Shown in pieces: positions 24,577 to 33,619 of a stretch of 64,000 nucleotides of DNA (positions within the stretch are counted from its first letter, which is position 1; every line of letters starts with the position of its first letter). The translations under genes were made by a program, and so were the position numbers. The stretch spans positions 18,434,485 through 18,498,484 of the forward strand of contig CM055820.1 in assembly GCA_029582265.1 (NCBI GenBank), in the 5' to 3' direction. The notes beneath the pieces are model-generated. The model searched no databases. It worked only from the letters and a program-made list of their open reading frames with translations, and had not been told where the DNA came from. The DNA is from Zoroaster sp. YZ-2022 (Eukaryota; Echinodermata; Asteroidea; Forcipulatida; Zoroasteridae).

Positions 24577-24884
24577 ACCTTATGAATTTGAATGTATCTT
24601 ATTGTTGAATGGGTCAGGTATTAATTTGAATGAAAAGGGTTTAAATTGGGCAGGAAAACCTATATTATTGCCGGAAAGGAAAGAAAGCATGCCAACGCAC
24701 AGGCCAAATAGGCCTTATAAGTTATAATACACTTAGGCCCTATACTAGATTAGATGTATGTTACGATTCAGGAAATTACTGGTAAAACACGGGTGATACA
24801 TCAGTTCTGTAATTATTTAAACCCTTTTTCATTCAAGTTAATACCTGACTCATTCAACAATAAGATACATTCAAATTCATAACT
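24577..24884. repeat. Inverted repeat with arms of about 68 bp
   Basis: The left arm (about 24,577-24,648; TTATGAATTTGAATGTATCT at its start) reappears as its reverse complement at about 24,817-24,884, with roughly 170 bp between. Possibly a fold-back element. Confidence 0.75.
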
Positions 24885-25149
24885 AATTTGTTATGCTATC
24901 ACTTATTTGAATATAGATGAGTCCAACATTTTGCCCACTTACAGTGATTGGTTTAAATAAATTGCATAACATAAATTATTCATTTTGACCGAAGTTTATA
25001 AATAATTCGTGGTGGCGTCAGCATCGGGCGGACTGGCAAATGTGCTCGTGAACTTTGCTACTCATGGCATGCGCATTGCATTGCATGCGAGGTCTTTTTC
25101 AAGCGTTGCCACACGCGCCTTGACTAAAACTGGGCTGAAGGGCTTTCTA

Positions 25150-25480
25150 CCAGAAAGGCGCCCGCAGGACGTAATGGGTCGGACATAATGGCCCAGCGCC
25201 TTGGGCCAGTAATGGATCTTTAAATGACCTGCGGACATAATGGGCCTGCAGCATACGCATAGACTGGACATAATATTAATGGGCCCATGGACATAATGAC
25301 ATAATACATGTACGGGGCGGACTGGGTGATACATGTAATGGGCCCCAGACGATAATGGGCCCGCAGGCGTAATGGGCCAGACATAATGGTCGCTTGCTGA
25401 CTTAATGAGCCTTACCGGGCTCGCGGAACAATGGGTCGGGACATAATGAGCCCAAATCGACGCTTGCAGACATAATGGTC
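25150..25480. repeat. Degenerate GGACATAATGGGCCCG repeat
   Basis: The phrase ACATAATGGGCC or a close variant occurs more than ten times in about 330 bp at irregular spacing. The minus-strand open frame across it owes its length to the repeat. Confidence 0.7.
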
Positions 25481-26068
25481 TATGTAACACGCACCAAACA
25501 ACGGTATCAAGTTTTAGAAATGTCACGAGCGCCAACTAACTTTGAAGTCAAGGAGCCACCGTCGGTGTGCTTTGATATACAGGTGGCGAGTTCATTAAAA
25601 GCTCTCAGATATGGCCTGAACATTACCCTTCAGTTTGGCACAGTCAACATATTAACACAATTCAGTATTCATCCATTTTCGCATTTTACAGAGCACCACA
25701 TTGTAAAGGCTGGGTATAAAAATGAATATACAACATAATGAACATAATATGTTATATTATATATAATATAATATATATTTGAGCGAGCATCGAACAGCCA
25801 ATAAGAACCAACATAAATTTTTCTTTCTGATGACAAACCGTCTATCCAATCACGACACGCACATGAAACAGGCACGTGATGTGGCTATAATAATAATAAT
25901 AATAATAATAAAAGATTTTAATTGTGCGCGCACATATTGTCCACTCCTGCTGGGCGCTCAAAGGCGCCGGAAACAAAAAGAAAAAGCGCCAAAGAAAAAC
26001 ATCAATACAAACAATATACAATGAGATAGCATAGGGAAAAAAAAATTTAAAAATTTTTCGAGATACGT
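25481..26068. other. No gene confirmed; microsatellite at about 25,886-25,911
   Basis: A (TAA)n run and an AT-only stretch (25,741-25,775). Short open frames only. Confidence 0.4.
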
Positions 26069-26568
26069 NNNNNNNNNNNNNNNNNNNNNNNNNNNNNNNN
26101 NNNNNNNNNNNNNNNNNNNNNNNNNNNNNNNNNNNNNNNNNNNNNNNNNNNNNNNNNNNNNNNNNNNNNNNNNNNNNNNNNNNNNNNNNNNNNNNNNNNN
26201 NNNNNNNNNNNNNNNNNNNNNNNNNNNNNNNNNNNNNNNNNNNNNNNNNNNNNNNNNNNNNNNNNNNNNNNNNNNNNNNNNNNNNNNNNNNNNNNNNNNN
26301 NNNNNNNNNNNNNNNNNNNNNNNNNNNNNNNNNNNNNNNNNNNNNNNNNNNNNNNNNNNNNNNNNNNNNNNNNNNNNNNNNNNNNNNNNNNNNNNNNNNN
26401 NNNNNNNNNNNNNNNNNNNNNNNNNNNNNNNNNNNNNNNNNNNNNNNNNNNNNNNNNNNNNNNNNNNNNNNNNNNNNNNNNNNNNNNNNNNNNNNNNNNN
26501 NNNNNNNNNNNNNNNNNNNNNNNNNNNNNNNNNNNNNNNNNNNNNNNNNNNNNNNNNNNNNNNNNNNN
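26069..26568. other. Assembly gap, 500 N
   Basis: Exactly 500 unknown bases. Confidence 1.
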
Positions 26569-27190
26569 TGGAGGGGACTTACTTCCCATGATCATGTCCC
26601 GATGAAGTTATGGGGCACTGAAACAAAGAGTACAATGTTGTTTGAAAGGATATCCCACCGGGGAATTACGAGCGAATGGGTTATTAGCAGGTGTTACATT
26701 TTAGTTATTAGGGTCGACGTCGAGTTGACCATCGATGATGGTGCATGATGTAATATGATATCGCCCATGTTAGAATGTAAGGGCGCCCCACACGTGGGTG
26801 GTGTCATTGTTTGCCGCACCATCGACTTGCTTTTTGCATGATGCCGTCGCGTCGCAGCCTCGCAAACCTATGGCCAACGCGTAACGAGGTTGGTGCCGGG
26901 GCCGGCGTACTCTGTACCAAATATCGTATAGCGGCGCTATAAATATACGTATACGATCTTTGCTCTGTACCTAGACTGTACTCTACTAGTAGTAGTACTG
27001 TACTGGTCCACACTGTCGACTGTCTTCGTTATATTTTGTGGTGTACGGAACTAATTGCGTTTATGTTCCGTTGTGGCTGGGACATACACATTAAATATAG
27101 TGAGTTAGAAACCAGACCGCTACTTGACAGTATTGGTAATGTGACGAATAATAACAAATTGATAGGTAAAACTTGTAGCTTTGCATGGTG
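26569..27190. other. No gene seen
   Basis: Mixed composition; short frames without recognised motifs. Confidence 0.4.
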
Positions 27191-27282
27191 AGGATGATAA
27201 GTAAGACTAATTGCGGTGACACCATGTGGAATCTCAATTGAGTAGTAATTAGTTCTGAAAAGAACTGGGGGTACAACTCGAC

Positions 27283-27313
27283 GTTTCGATCAGTATGCTC
27301 TGATCGTCCTCAG
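27283..27313 (-). ncRNA. Hammerhead-like motif in the Penelope terminal repeat
   Basis: On the minus strand CTGAGGA is followed by a perfect 7-bp hairpin (CGATCAG, loop AGCATA, CTGATCG) and then AAACGTC. Hammerhead ribozymes have CUGANGA, stem II, GAAA, and such ribozymes are known in Penelope terminal repeats. The G of GAAA is here shared with the last stem pair, so the fit is imperfect. Activity is unknown. Confidence 0.4.
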
Positions 27314-27575
27314 GAGAATGCCGGACTCTGGAAAATGCTGCTGCTTAAGTAGACTGCTGGAGGATCATCCCCTGAATGGATGCTGGAGGATTAGTTCGTT
27401 GAGGGCGCAGGCGGGGAAACTGTGAGACTATGAGACTAGGATCCTAGGGGTTGGGGAGAGGAGGTGCTCACTGAACTGAACCAGTTGTTAACAAGCACAG
27501 GGGAAGGAGGGTGTTGACTTAGATATAGGGGATCCTCAGTCTGGTGGGTTATGGACTTTGGATATAGAAGATCCT

Positions 27576-28290
27576 TCAGTCTGTAGTATAGGTCGCCAAA
27601 TGTCGCTGATGAAGAAACCGATGTCCTGTGGCACAGTGTCGTGTTTGACGATCTCGATGGCCTCTGATGCGTCTGGGGTGCCATGCGTCGATGGGTGTGA
27701 TGAGTTGGCCCGCCTGCCAGTCGATTTGGTGGTCCTTGATGTGCGAGTGCTTGACGATGGCGGACTTCTCGAAATCTCCTCTGCGGCCGTGTGCCCGGTG
27801 TTCCTTCAATCTGATGGGGAGGTTGCGTTTGTTTCCTGATGTACACCTTACCGCACTCACAGGGGATCCGGTAGACCCTGCTCTGTTGTTTGGGTCCGGT
27901 TTGTCCTTGTGGGTATGTAGAAGTCCTTGGAGTTTGCTGGGGGCTGAGTGGAACACATCGATGCCTGCTTGTCGGAGGATGCGTTGTAGTTTGTGAGACG
28001 TCGAACCTAGATAGGGGAGACAAGCAGAGAGGGTTAGATCACTTACCTTGCTTTTGGAGTTTGGAACCGGCTTCGCTGTGCTGATCTTTGTTGGGATTGT
28101 AAACTGTTGCGTTTGAGGGTAGTTCGGATGTGCAGTAGTTCCTTGGGAAGGCTGTCCTTGTCACAAATGTTGTAGGCGCGTTGTACGAGCGTACGGTTGA
28201 CCGATGACTTGATGCTTGGATGATGGAAGGAGCGCTGGTTCAGGTACCGATCTGTGTGCGTGGGCTTTCTGTAGACGTTGTGGTGATCTG
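27576..28290 (-). pseudogene. Penelope RT tail plus GIY-YIG endonuclease, frameshifted
   Basis: From the 5' side: VYRKPTHTDRYLNQ, then HPSIKSSVNRTLVQRAYNIC and LPKELLHI, all characteristic of the last part of Penelope RT. Next come CLPYLGSTSHKLQRILRQ and DVFHSAPSKLQGLLHTHKD. The GIY-YIG part is VYRIPCECGKVYI, then IRLKEHRAHGRRGDFEKSAI and HIKDHQIDWQ, with the IDAWHPRRIR region after it. At least three frame changes are needed, one within the GIY-YIG motif itself. A GTAAGT near 28,046 resembles an intron donor, but the frame reads through, so no intron is required. Confidence 0.8.
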
Positions 28291-28901
28291 GAATATATTG
28301 TACATTTGTTATTGTATGTTTTGTTCAGCGCGTGTTTGCAGTATTGGTTTTTGTAATGTTCATAGATATTTTGCTTTATATATTTTATCAATAGCGTTAT
28401 GTTTTGTTATTGTATTATTATGATAGATGATCTTGACGACTTGGCACTAATGAATGACTAACTGCACTGTGTGTGTATTGCATATTACTAATTATATTAG
28501 TACTACACATCCCAACGTGACACTTGTAATTGCGGTAGCCGTTGCTTCAATGTGGCAATCGTAATGGTTTCCCTCTGTATACTTCCAAAACGGTTTGATA
28601 CCTGAACAATGAAAGGCTCAAGAAGCAGACATAGTTATTGATGGTTGTATTAATTATATAAATTCTGTAAAGATGTATTATTGGGATTGGTTACATTGAA
28701 AATAAATAAATACAAAACATCAACAGCAGTTTGTATCAATAGATGTGTTGCTATAATTGTAAAAGTGTGACATGCAGATGTTTAGAAATCTGCATTCAAT
28801 TGTTATTTGCAGGTTCTTGAATAGGATGTTTTTCTGTTCCTGTTAGAATTATTCCCAGAACTATTGTAATCCATGTGGCATAAGTTTGAATGGTGTTTAT
28901 T
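28291..28901. other. No gene seen
   Basis: Between the Penelope element and the first Polinton-like reading frame. No terminal inverted repeat or target duplication could be recognised. Confidence 0.4.
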
Positions 28902-29069
28902 TTAGATGGCTCCTTCGCTAGACCATTGGATGAGAAATATATCGTTTAATTTATACAATAATATCGCTCGTTGAATTTCATCGGCATCGATATGTCCAGT
29001 TTTTTCAAAAACTGTTTTATCATCGTCAACAACATCACTCGCACGACTAGGTCCGTAAATGCTCGCCAT
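28902..29069 (-). CDS. Small protein with MASIYGP start, 55 aa, possibly truncated
   Basis: Begins MASIYGPSRASDVVDDD and ends QWSSEGAI before TAA. The ATG is preceded by TATAATAAAT, the same AT-rich context as other genes of this element. The first seven residues are identical to the next gene upstream (start 29,593), after which the two diverge. Function unknown. The C-terminal part may run over the element's left border, since composition changes near 28,930. Confidence 0.5.
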   Translation of the reverse strand: MASIYGPSRASDVVDDDKTVFEKTGHIDADEIQRAILLYKLNDIFLIQWSSEGAI

Positions 29070-29094
29070 ATTTATTATAGTATATAAATAAAAT

Positions 29095-29593
29095 TTAATT
29101 TAACGGTAAAGTTTTAATTTTTATATTGAAACAGATTTTAGAATTTAGCGCACCGAAAAAGGTCGCCTCTACAAAAACTTTTTGAACATTTCGCATTTTA
29201 AAACACATTTCGTATCTTAAATGCGACATTTCATCATCGATAAAATAAAATTTATTATTTAGCCCCGGAGAAGGAATATAATAAACGTTAACCGTATAAT
29301 CACGCGTTGTTGAATATGAAGTAAAATTATTTGCTTTTGTAAAATGTACAAAAAGAGAGCAGTACGTCGGCGGTACGTTAAACATGAAAAAGGGTAGTTT
29401 AGACATGGCCCACCATCCGAGTACGACGTTGTATTTTTCGACTAGAGGTACCGTTTGTAAAATTTCATCTCTGTTTGATGTATCCGAAATGTTCATAAAT
29501 TTCACTAGGCGCGCTCGCTCCTGTTCGTAAAATTTCATCTCTGGCAACAGCTACACCACCGCTCGTTCGTGGAGGTCCATAAATGCTCGCCAT
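29095..29593 (-). pseudogene. Hypothetical element protein with MASIYGP start, frameshifted
   Basis: The ATG at 29,593 opens MASIYGPPRTSGGVAVARDE, but this frame stops after 43 codons. The main body (29,095-29,547) is open in another frame and contains VEKYNVVLGWWAMSKLPFF and VNVYYIPSPGLNNKFYFIDD. The stretch AGAGATGAAATTTTAC occurs twice, 70 bp apart, at the frame change. Seventy is not a multiple of three, so a partial duplication, or a one-base indel, explains the break. No family recognised; position among capsid genes suggests a structural role. Confidence 0.55.
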
Positions 29594-29595
29594 AT

Positions 29596-30273
29596 TTATA
29601 TAATTTCTAGATTTAAAATAACGGGGAAACCGTGATTATTTATGTCTCTACCCTTTGAATCTTTAATTTGAAAACTCAATGCGTTAAAAGTACCGACTTT
29701 TAATTTTTTTAACAATGGATTTTTATATTCCATCCACATACTTGATCCGAACGATTTACCTTGCAAGGGAAAAACGTTTAAAATAGTACAAGGTCTACCG
29801 TTAAAATAATTATCAGTCGTAGAAATTTGATCGCAATGAATGTATAGAATTTTAAAAAGTTGTACATCAATCTTTTTACTATATTCACCCACAGTTAGAA
29901 ATTCGTTATGAAACCCGAGTAAATTAGCTAACCCGGATGTAAATTTAACGGATTTGTTTTCTTGATTCAAACTTAACAAGAAGACACCCGTTGTTTTATC
30001 GATGACGAACGTTATCCAAGACGCATCTTTTACTATAATATCAATAATTTCGTTAATGTTGTAAAGCCCCGGTTCGATAAACTTTACTACATCTTCTCGC
30101 TCACCCGTCGTACGATAAATTATTCTTTCTTTTTTACGCACGTTGTAATATCCTACCCAAATGTTTACGTTATGTAATAATATCGCGAGATTACCCTCAC
30201 GATTATCGACGACGTCGTTTAATTTAACCGACCCACCATTTTTTTCAATTTCAACTTCAAAGGTATGATACAT
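29596..30273 (-). CDS. Probable minor capsid (penton-like) protein
   Basis: An intact frame of 225 codons. The middle has FTSGLANLLGF, and the last third has YFNGRPCTILNVFPLQGK, then ALSFQIKDSKGRDINNHGFP and ends VILNLEII. This pattern (LLGF, a short ILxVFP strand, then a ...L...IKDxxGxxI...G.P strand pair) is shared by a group of minor capsid or penton-like proteins of Polintons. Its job would be to close capsid vertices. It is transcribed divergently from the gene at 30,310 with 36 bp between the two ATGs. I infer the role from pattern recognition; a fibre-type protein is an alternative. Confidence 0.6.
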   Translation of the reverse strand: MYHTFEVEIEKNGGSVKLNDVVDNREGNLAILLHNVNIWVGYYNVRKKERIIYRTTGEREDVVKFIEPGLYNINEIIDIIVKDASWITFVIDKTTGVFLLSLNQENKSVKFTSGLANLLGFHNEFLTVGEYSKKIDVQLFKILYIHCDQISTTDNYFNGRPCTILNVFPLQGKSFGSSMWMEYKNPLLKKLKVGTFNALSFQIKDSKGRDINNHGFPVILNLEII

Positions 30274-30309
30274 TTTATTATTAAAAATTTTTAATTTTAA
30301 TATAATAAA
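30274..30309. promoter_or_regulatory. Divergent start region, 36 bp, A/T only
   Basis: Both start codons are preceded by TAATAAA or ATAATAAA. Such a short spacer leaves no room for long 5' leaders. Confidence 0.5.
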
Positions 30310-31660
30310 ATGACGTTTCCATTAGCGTTCAAGAGTAATTTTACATTTTCATATAAGCAATCTGGAAATTTTGAGGCGCCTCTGAATTTTAACGCTAGCG
30401 ATTTAATGAGTATAAAAATTTACATCAACGAGAGCGAGTTTTTTAACGCACAATTCGATAATGTTTTTAGCAACTATAAGTTGCCTCGCGTTGATAGCGA
30501 TAGGATTGTCGATGATTGGAATTCTAATCCGCTAAAATTTTTATCAAAATCAAATAAATTTTACAACGTATTGCGCTACGACGAGATGTGGCGTGAGTTA
30601 TCAACATTTAAATCATTCGAACGTGATGATTCGTAGTTTTTTTGATTTCACGTTTATTATCAAATGAGACGATTGCTCAAAGAAATGAGCTCCCCCGCAT
30701 CATTTCAAAATTATTTTAGCGCGTTCGATAACAATAATAGACATTAGCGCGTATAAAAAAATATGTAAAGACTTTCACCTTTCGCAAGTTTCCAATTGGA
30801 AACAAAGAGTAGATTTAAATTCAAACGGATTGGGAACTGCTTATTATTACGATAACAGCTTCAAAGCGGTACCCGGAAACAACTACGATAAAAGTAGTTT
30901 GAACGTCATCTCTACCGAGGTGAGCGATTATGATTATTACAAAACTGCGACGAGAACGAGTTTTGGGAATCATCCCTCAACCTATACGATCGGATACATT
31001 TTACAATCTCCATCTACAGAGCTCGCTTGGACACAATTTATAATCAACGACTCTAGAGGTTTTACGGATATCGGTACAGAACGCATAAACGACTCTATAA
31101 GAACGTACGTTTACGCGTTATTAGGAGCTCAAGCGCAAGCAAAAACATCATTTTTTACACCAGGTACCGGTTTAGACGCGCATCGTGAATTTTTAAATTT
31201 AGTCGATGCTGAGATTGATTCTCCAGTTGATTTACAATCTTCTATTCAACGATATCAAGATAATTTACAATACGCTCGTTCTCAATTAAACTTTGCTATC
31301 GGAGAAAATTTATACATGATGCCGAGTGATATGAATTTACGAATAGGTACGTACGCGGGATACAACAACAATATATTAATCGCGATGAGTGATTTATCGT
31401 TAGGTTCAAATTGAGATACAAATTCAGAACCTATTTTACCTTTACAATCACCGCCGCCGTTAACCGCAAAGCACGCTAGCGAAGCTGCGGAAGAATCTAA
31501 TGATCTAGTATCGAGCCCTACTACGCTTCGCGCCAGCGCAATAATCCAAGACCCTTTGGAAGAATCGGGTGATAACCACCGAGAAGAAAAAAATGCTTTA
31601 ATTATTGGTTTTGCAATTTTAACCGGGCTCGGTGTTATGATTTATGAATTGCTATTTTAG
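30310..31660 (+). pseudogene. Element protein with C-terminal membrane anchor, broken
   Basis: The first part (30,310-30,636; MTFPLAFKSNFTFSYKQSG) ends in TAG. After at least two frame changes in 30,600-30,760 the second part (about 30,720-31,414) runs on with TRTSFGNHPSTYTIGY and EFLNLVDAEIDSPVDLQSS. A TGA at 31,412-31,414 interrupts it, but the same frame continues with PILPLQSPPPLTAKHASEAA and ends in the membrane segment ALIIGFAILTGLGVMIYELL. Its end overlaps the convergent gene by nine bases. No family recognised; it probably is a virion surface or membrane-linked protein. Confidence 0.5.
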
Positions 31661-32155
31661 CGTTTTCTGCATGTATGTTAAAACTAGTACTCCAACCCCC
31701 GTTAAAGCTAACCACAAATGTTCCGCCGTCCACGCGACGACGCTAGAAGCTGTTTTAAATAACCAACTTACTATCGATCCGATAATAGCCGGTAAAGCGG
31801 CTAAAGCTTTTGCTCCTAATTTAGCTAATACACTCGCTAGATTTTTAAATGTTTTTTGTATCCACTCTTTTACCCCACCGTCGCTCGGTGTAGGTTCTGG
31901 CGGTGTTGGTTTTGGTGGTGTGGGTATAGGTTTTGGTGGTGCGGGTTTGGGTTTAGGTGGCGCGGGTTTGGGTTTAGGTGGTGTAGGTTTGGGTTTAGGT
32001 AAAACTGAACTTATAGCATTACCGATCGATTCTCCGATAACGGTAATGATCATACCAAACGCTATTAATACACTAGCGATCGTAACGCGGCGTTTTGTAA
32101 ATAAGCCTTTATTTCTTTCAGCCAACGTACGTTCTCTTCCATTTATCACTTCCAA
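31652..32155 (-). CDS. Proline-rich membrane protein of the virion type
   Basis: An intact 167-codon frame. Residues about 24-45 form a first hydrophobic segment (VTIASVLIAFGMIITVIGES). Then follow PKPxPPKPxPAPP repeats and a second hydrophobic block (ALAALPAIIGSIVSWLFKTA, AEHLWLALTGVGVLVLTYM). Proteins with this small amphipathic LPxIIGSIVSW region recur in Polintons and are thought to be membrane-active capsid components; that role is inference. The start overlaps the end of the next gene upstream by ten bases, suggesting co-transcription. Confidence 0.6.
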   Translation of the reverse strand: MEVINGRERTLAERNKGLFTKRRVTIASVLIAFGMIITVIGESIGNAISSVLPKPKPTPPKPKPAPPKPKPAPPKPIPTPPKPTPPEPTPSDGGVKEWIQKTFKNLASVLAKLGAKALAALPAIIGSIVSWLFKTASSVVAWTAEHLWLALTGVGVLVLTYMQKTLK

Positions 32156-32790
32156 CGTTTTTTCATTTTCATATAAAAGGTCATTAATTTCGCTACGTAA
32201 ATTTTTATAGCCTCTTTAATCGCTTCGGCTTCGTCTTTTAAGTTTACTCTTTCTTTACGAAGCGCAACCATCGCATCTTCATCTCCTATCTCATTTTCAT
32301 CGATTCTTTGTTCAACATTAGCTAATTTTTTTCGGTTCTCTGCGTATCTATATTTTAATTCTAATTCCGCACCTTGCTTCGTCGCCATAAGTTTACCGAG
32401 ACCCTCCAAGGTTCTTAGATCAAAACTATCCTTTAGATCCGAGTTTTCTGATAAAACTTCAATTGTATTTTCGTTAGCTTCTATTGTTTCGTTTAGCACC
32501 GCCACTAGACCGGTAGGTTGATCCGGTCTTAATGGTAACTGATGAGCTCCTTCTTTGCGATGAGGTGTTTTATCGACAATAATGTTTGGCTCTAATGGTA
32601 TGGGTTGTCTTTGCGCCTCCTCTACCGTATCAAAATTATCATTTACTACTTTTTGTTCTCGCGGCTTTAATGGTTCTCGTTTAAAGCCGCTAAAACCTAA
32701 ATCTCTTCTTACAAAATCAACGCCATATTTTACCGCCATATATTTTAGACTTTTAAATTTGCTTTTATTTTTTTCATCACTTATTATCAA
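32146..32790 (-). CDS. Charged coiled-coil protein, 214 aa
   Basis: An intact frame. The N-terminus is basic (MIISDEKNKSKFKSLKYMAV). The middle holds LPLRPDQPTGLVAVLNETIE, a long charged helix follows (AELELKYRYAENRKKLANVE, then KERVNLKDEAEAIKEAIKIY), and the tail is MKMKKRWK. A heptad-like spacing suggests a coiled coil. Function unknown; position among capsid genes suggests an internal virion or scaffold protein. Confidence 0.6.
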   Translation of the reverse strand: MIISDEKNKSKFKSLKYMAVKYGVDFVRRDLGFSGFKREPLKPREQKVVNDNFDTVEEAQRQPIPLEPNIIVDKTPHRKEGAHQLPLRPDQPTGLVAVLNETIEANENTIEVLSENSDLKDSFDLRTLEGLGKLMATKQGAELELKYRYAENRKKLANVEQRIDENEIGDEDAMVALRKERVNLKDEAEAIKEAIKIYVAKLMTFYMKMKKRWK

Positions 32791-32823
32791 TTTTTCTCTA
32801 CCTTTTTTAAAGACTAATAATTT

Positions 32824-33117
32824 TTAAATATTTATTTCATAATTATAGTATTCTTCTATAAATGGTCGGACTCCAACCTGGTTGTAAAAATCGTTAACGT
32901 ACGTTTTAATTAATTCTTTTTTTAGAGCTGACACACCATTTTTTTCAATTTCTTTTTCTCTTTCCATTTCTCTTTCTCTTTGAGCGTCCAAGTTTCTTTC
33001 TATTTCTCTTTCTTTTTCATTATTGAAAAAAGTTGTTGATTCCTCTTCAACATCATTCTCATCATCATCACGATCGCGACCTAAATCTTTCATCGGTATA
33101 TCACCTCCTTCTGCCAT
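32824..33117 (-). CDS. Small highly charged protein, 97 aa
   Basis: An intact frame. It starts MAEGGDIPMKDLGRDRDDDE, then an Arg/Glu repeat (REREMEREKEIE) and a C-terminal KTYVNDFYNQVGVRPFIEEY. No recognised domain. A run of 13 Arg/Glu/Lys-rich residues makes a single long helix likely. Confidence 0.5.
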   Translation of the reverse strand: MAEGGDIPMKDLGRDRDDDENDVEEESTTFFNNEKEREIERNLDAQREREMEREKEIEKNGVSALKKELIKTYVNDFYNQVGVRPFIEEYYNYEINI

Positions 33118-33143
33118 TTTACAATTACTTTTTATCTTTTTTT

Positions 33144-33569
33144 TTACAATTTATAACTCGCGTAACCTACAGCGCTCATCCCTAGTACGATAAATATGAT
33201 TTCTCGCGTTTTTTTTTCTTGCCTCGGAACGTAAAAATCTTCTAGTTGCGGCTCGTTGTATAAATCTTTGGGTAAATTTATTTGTTCACCGGTTACATTA
33301 TAATATTCATTCATCGCATCGTTAACGTTGTTGAACGTTCTTACGGCGCTCGATTCCTTTTGTATTTTTTCGTTTCAATAATCTAGATATTTTAAACGCT
33401 TTTTACTAAATTCATCTCTAGCTTTTGAAAGTTGTTCTAGCGCTAAATCGTGTCTTTTACGTTCTTGTTCCGCGTCGCTAGAACGTAAACTACTAAATAA
33501 AATATTTGATCCAGTAAAGGCTAACGCGTTGACTACCGCGCCTCCAATCATCATCGCTATAGATACCAT
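33144..33569 (-). pseudogene. Small membrane protein with coiled coil and an in-frame TGA
   Basis: The frame stays open over 142 codons apart from one TGA at 33,375-33,377. N-terminal membrane segment MIGGAVVNALAFTGSNILFS, then a charged helix (RKRHDLALEQLSKARDEFSK). After the TGA come ESSAVRTFNNVNDAMNEYYN, PQLEDFYVPRQEKKTR and a second membrane segment IIFIVLGMSAVGYASYKL. The order of hydrophobic start, helix and C-terminal anchor is common to a conserved small Polinton protein of unknown role. Because everything after the TGA still reads well, the stop is probably a recent substitution, or read through. Confidence 0.6.
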
Positions 33570-33619
33570 TTTTTTTTTTTTTTAAGATAACAATATGTTA
33601 TATTTAACAATTATAAAAT
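33570..33619. promoter_or_regulatory. Divergent start region before the capsid gene
   Basis: 50 bp, nearly all A/T, with a 14-T run next to the minus-strand ATG and ACAATTATAAAAT directly before the capsid ATG. Confidence 0.5.

Larger units (their letters stand above)
27191..28290 (-). mobile_element. Penelope-like retroelement, 5'-truncated
   Basis: On the minus strand the sequence runs from the end of reverse transcriptase through a GIY-YIG endonuclease into a terminal region that recurs alone at 56,277-56,422. Truncation at the 5' side near 28,290 is typical for this class. The terminal region starts at the right with the motif described at 27,283-27,313 and continues to about 27,191 (TTGTAGCTTTGCATGG). 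Confidence 0.8.

Noticed and set aside
24385..25480. CRISPR-like array
   Set aside because: Repeats are degenerate and lack constant spacer length; the sequence is animal nuclear DNA and no cas gene is present.
28040..28090. Apparent intron (GTAAGT ... CTATCTAG) in the Penelope element
   Set aside because: The coding frame reads through this stretch into the next conserved motif without a stop, so an intron is not needed.
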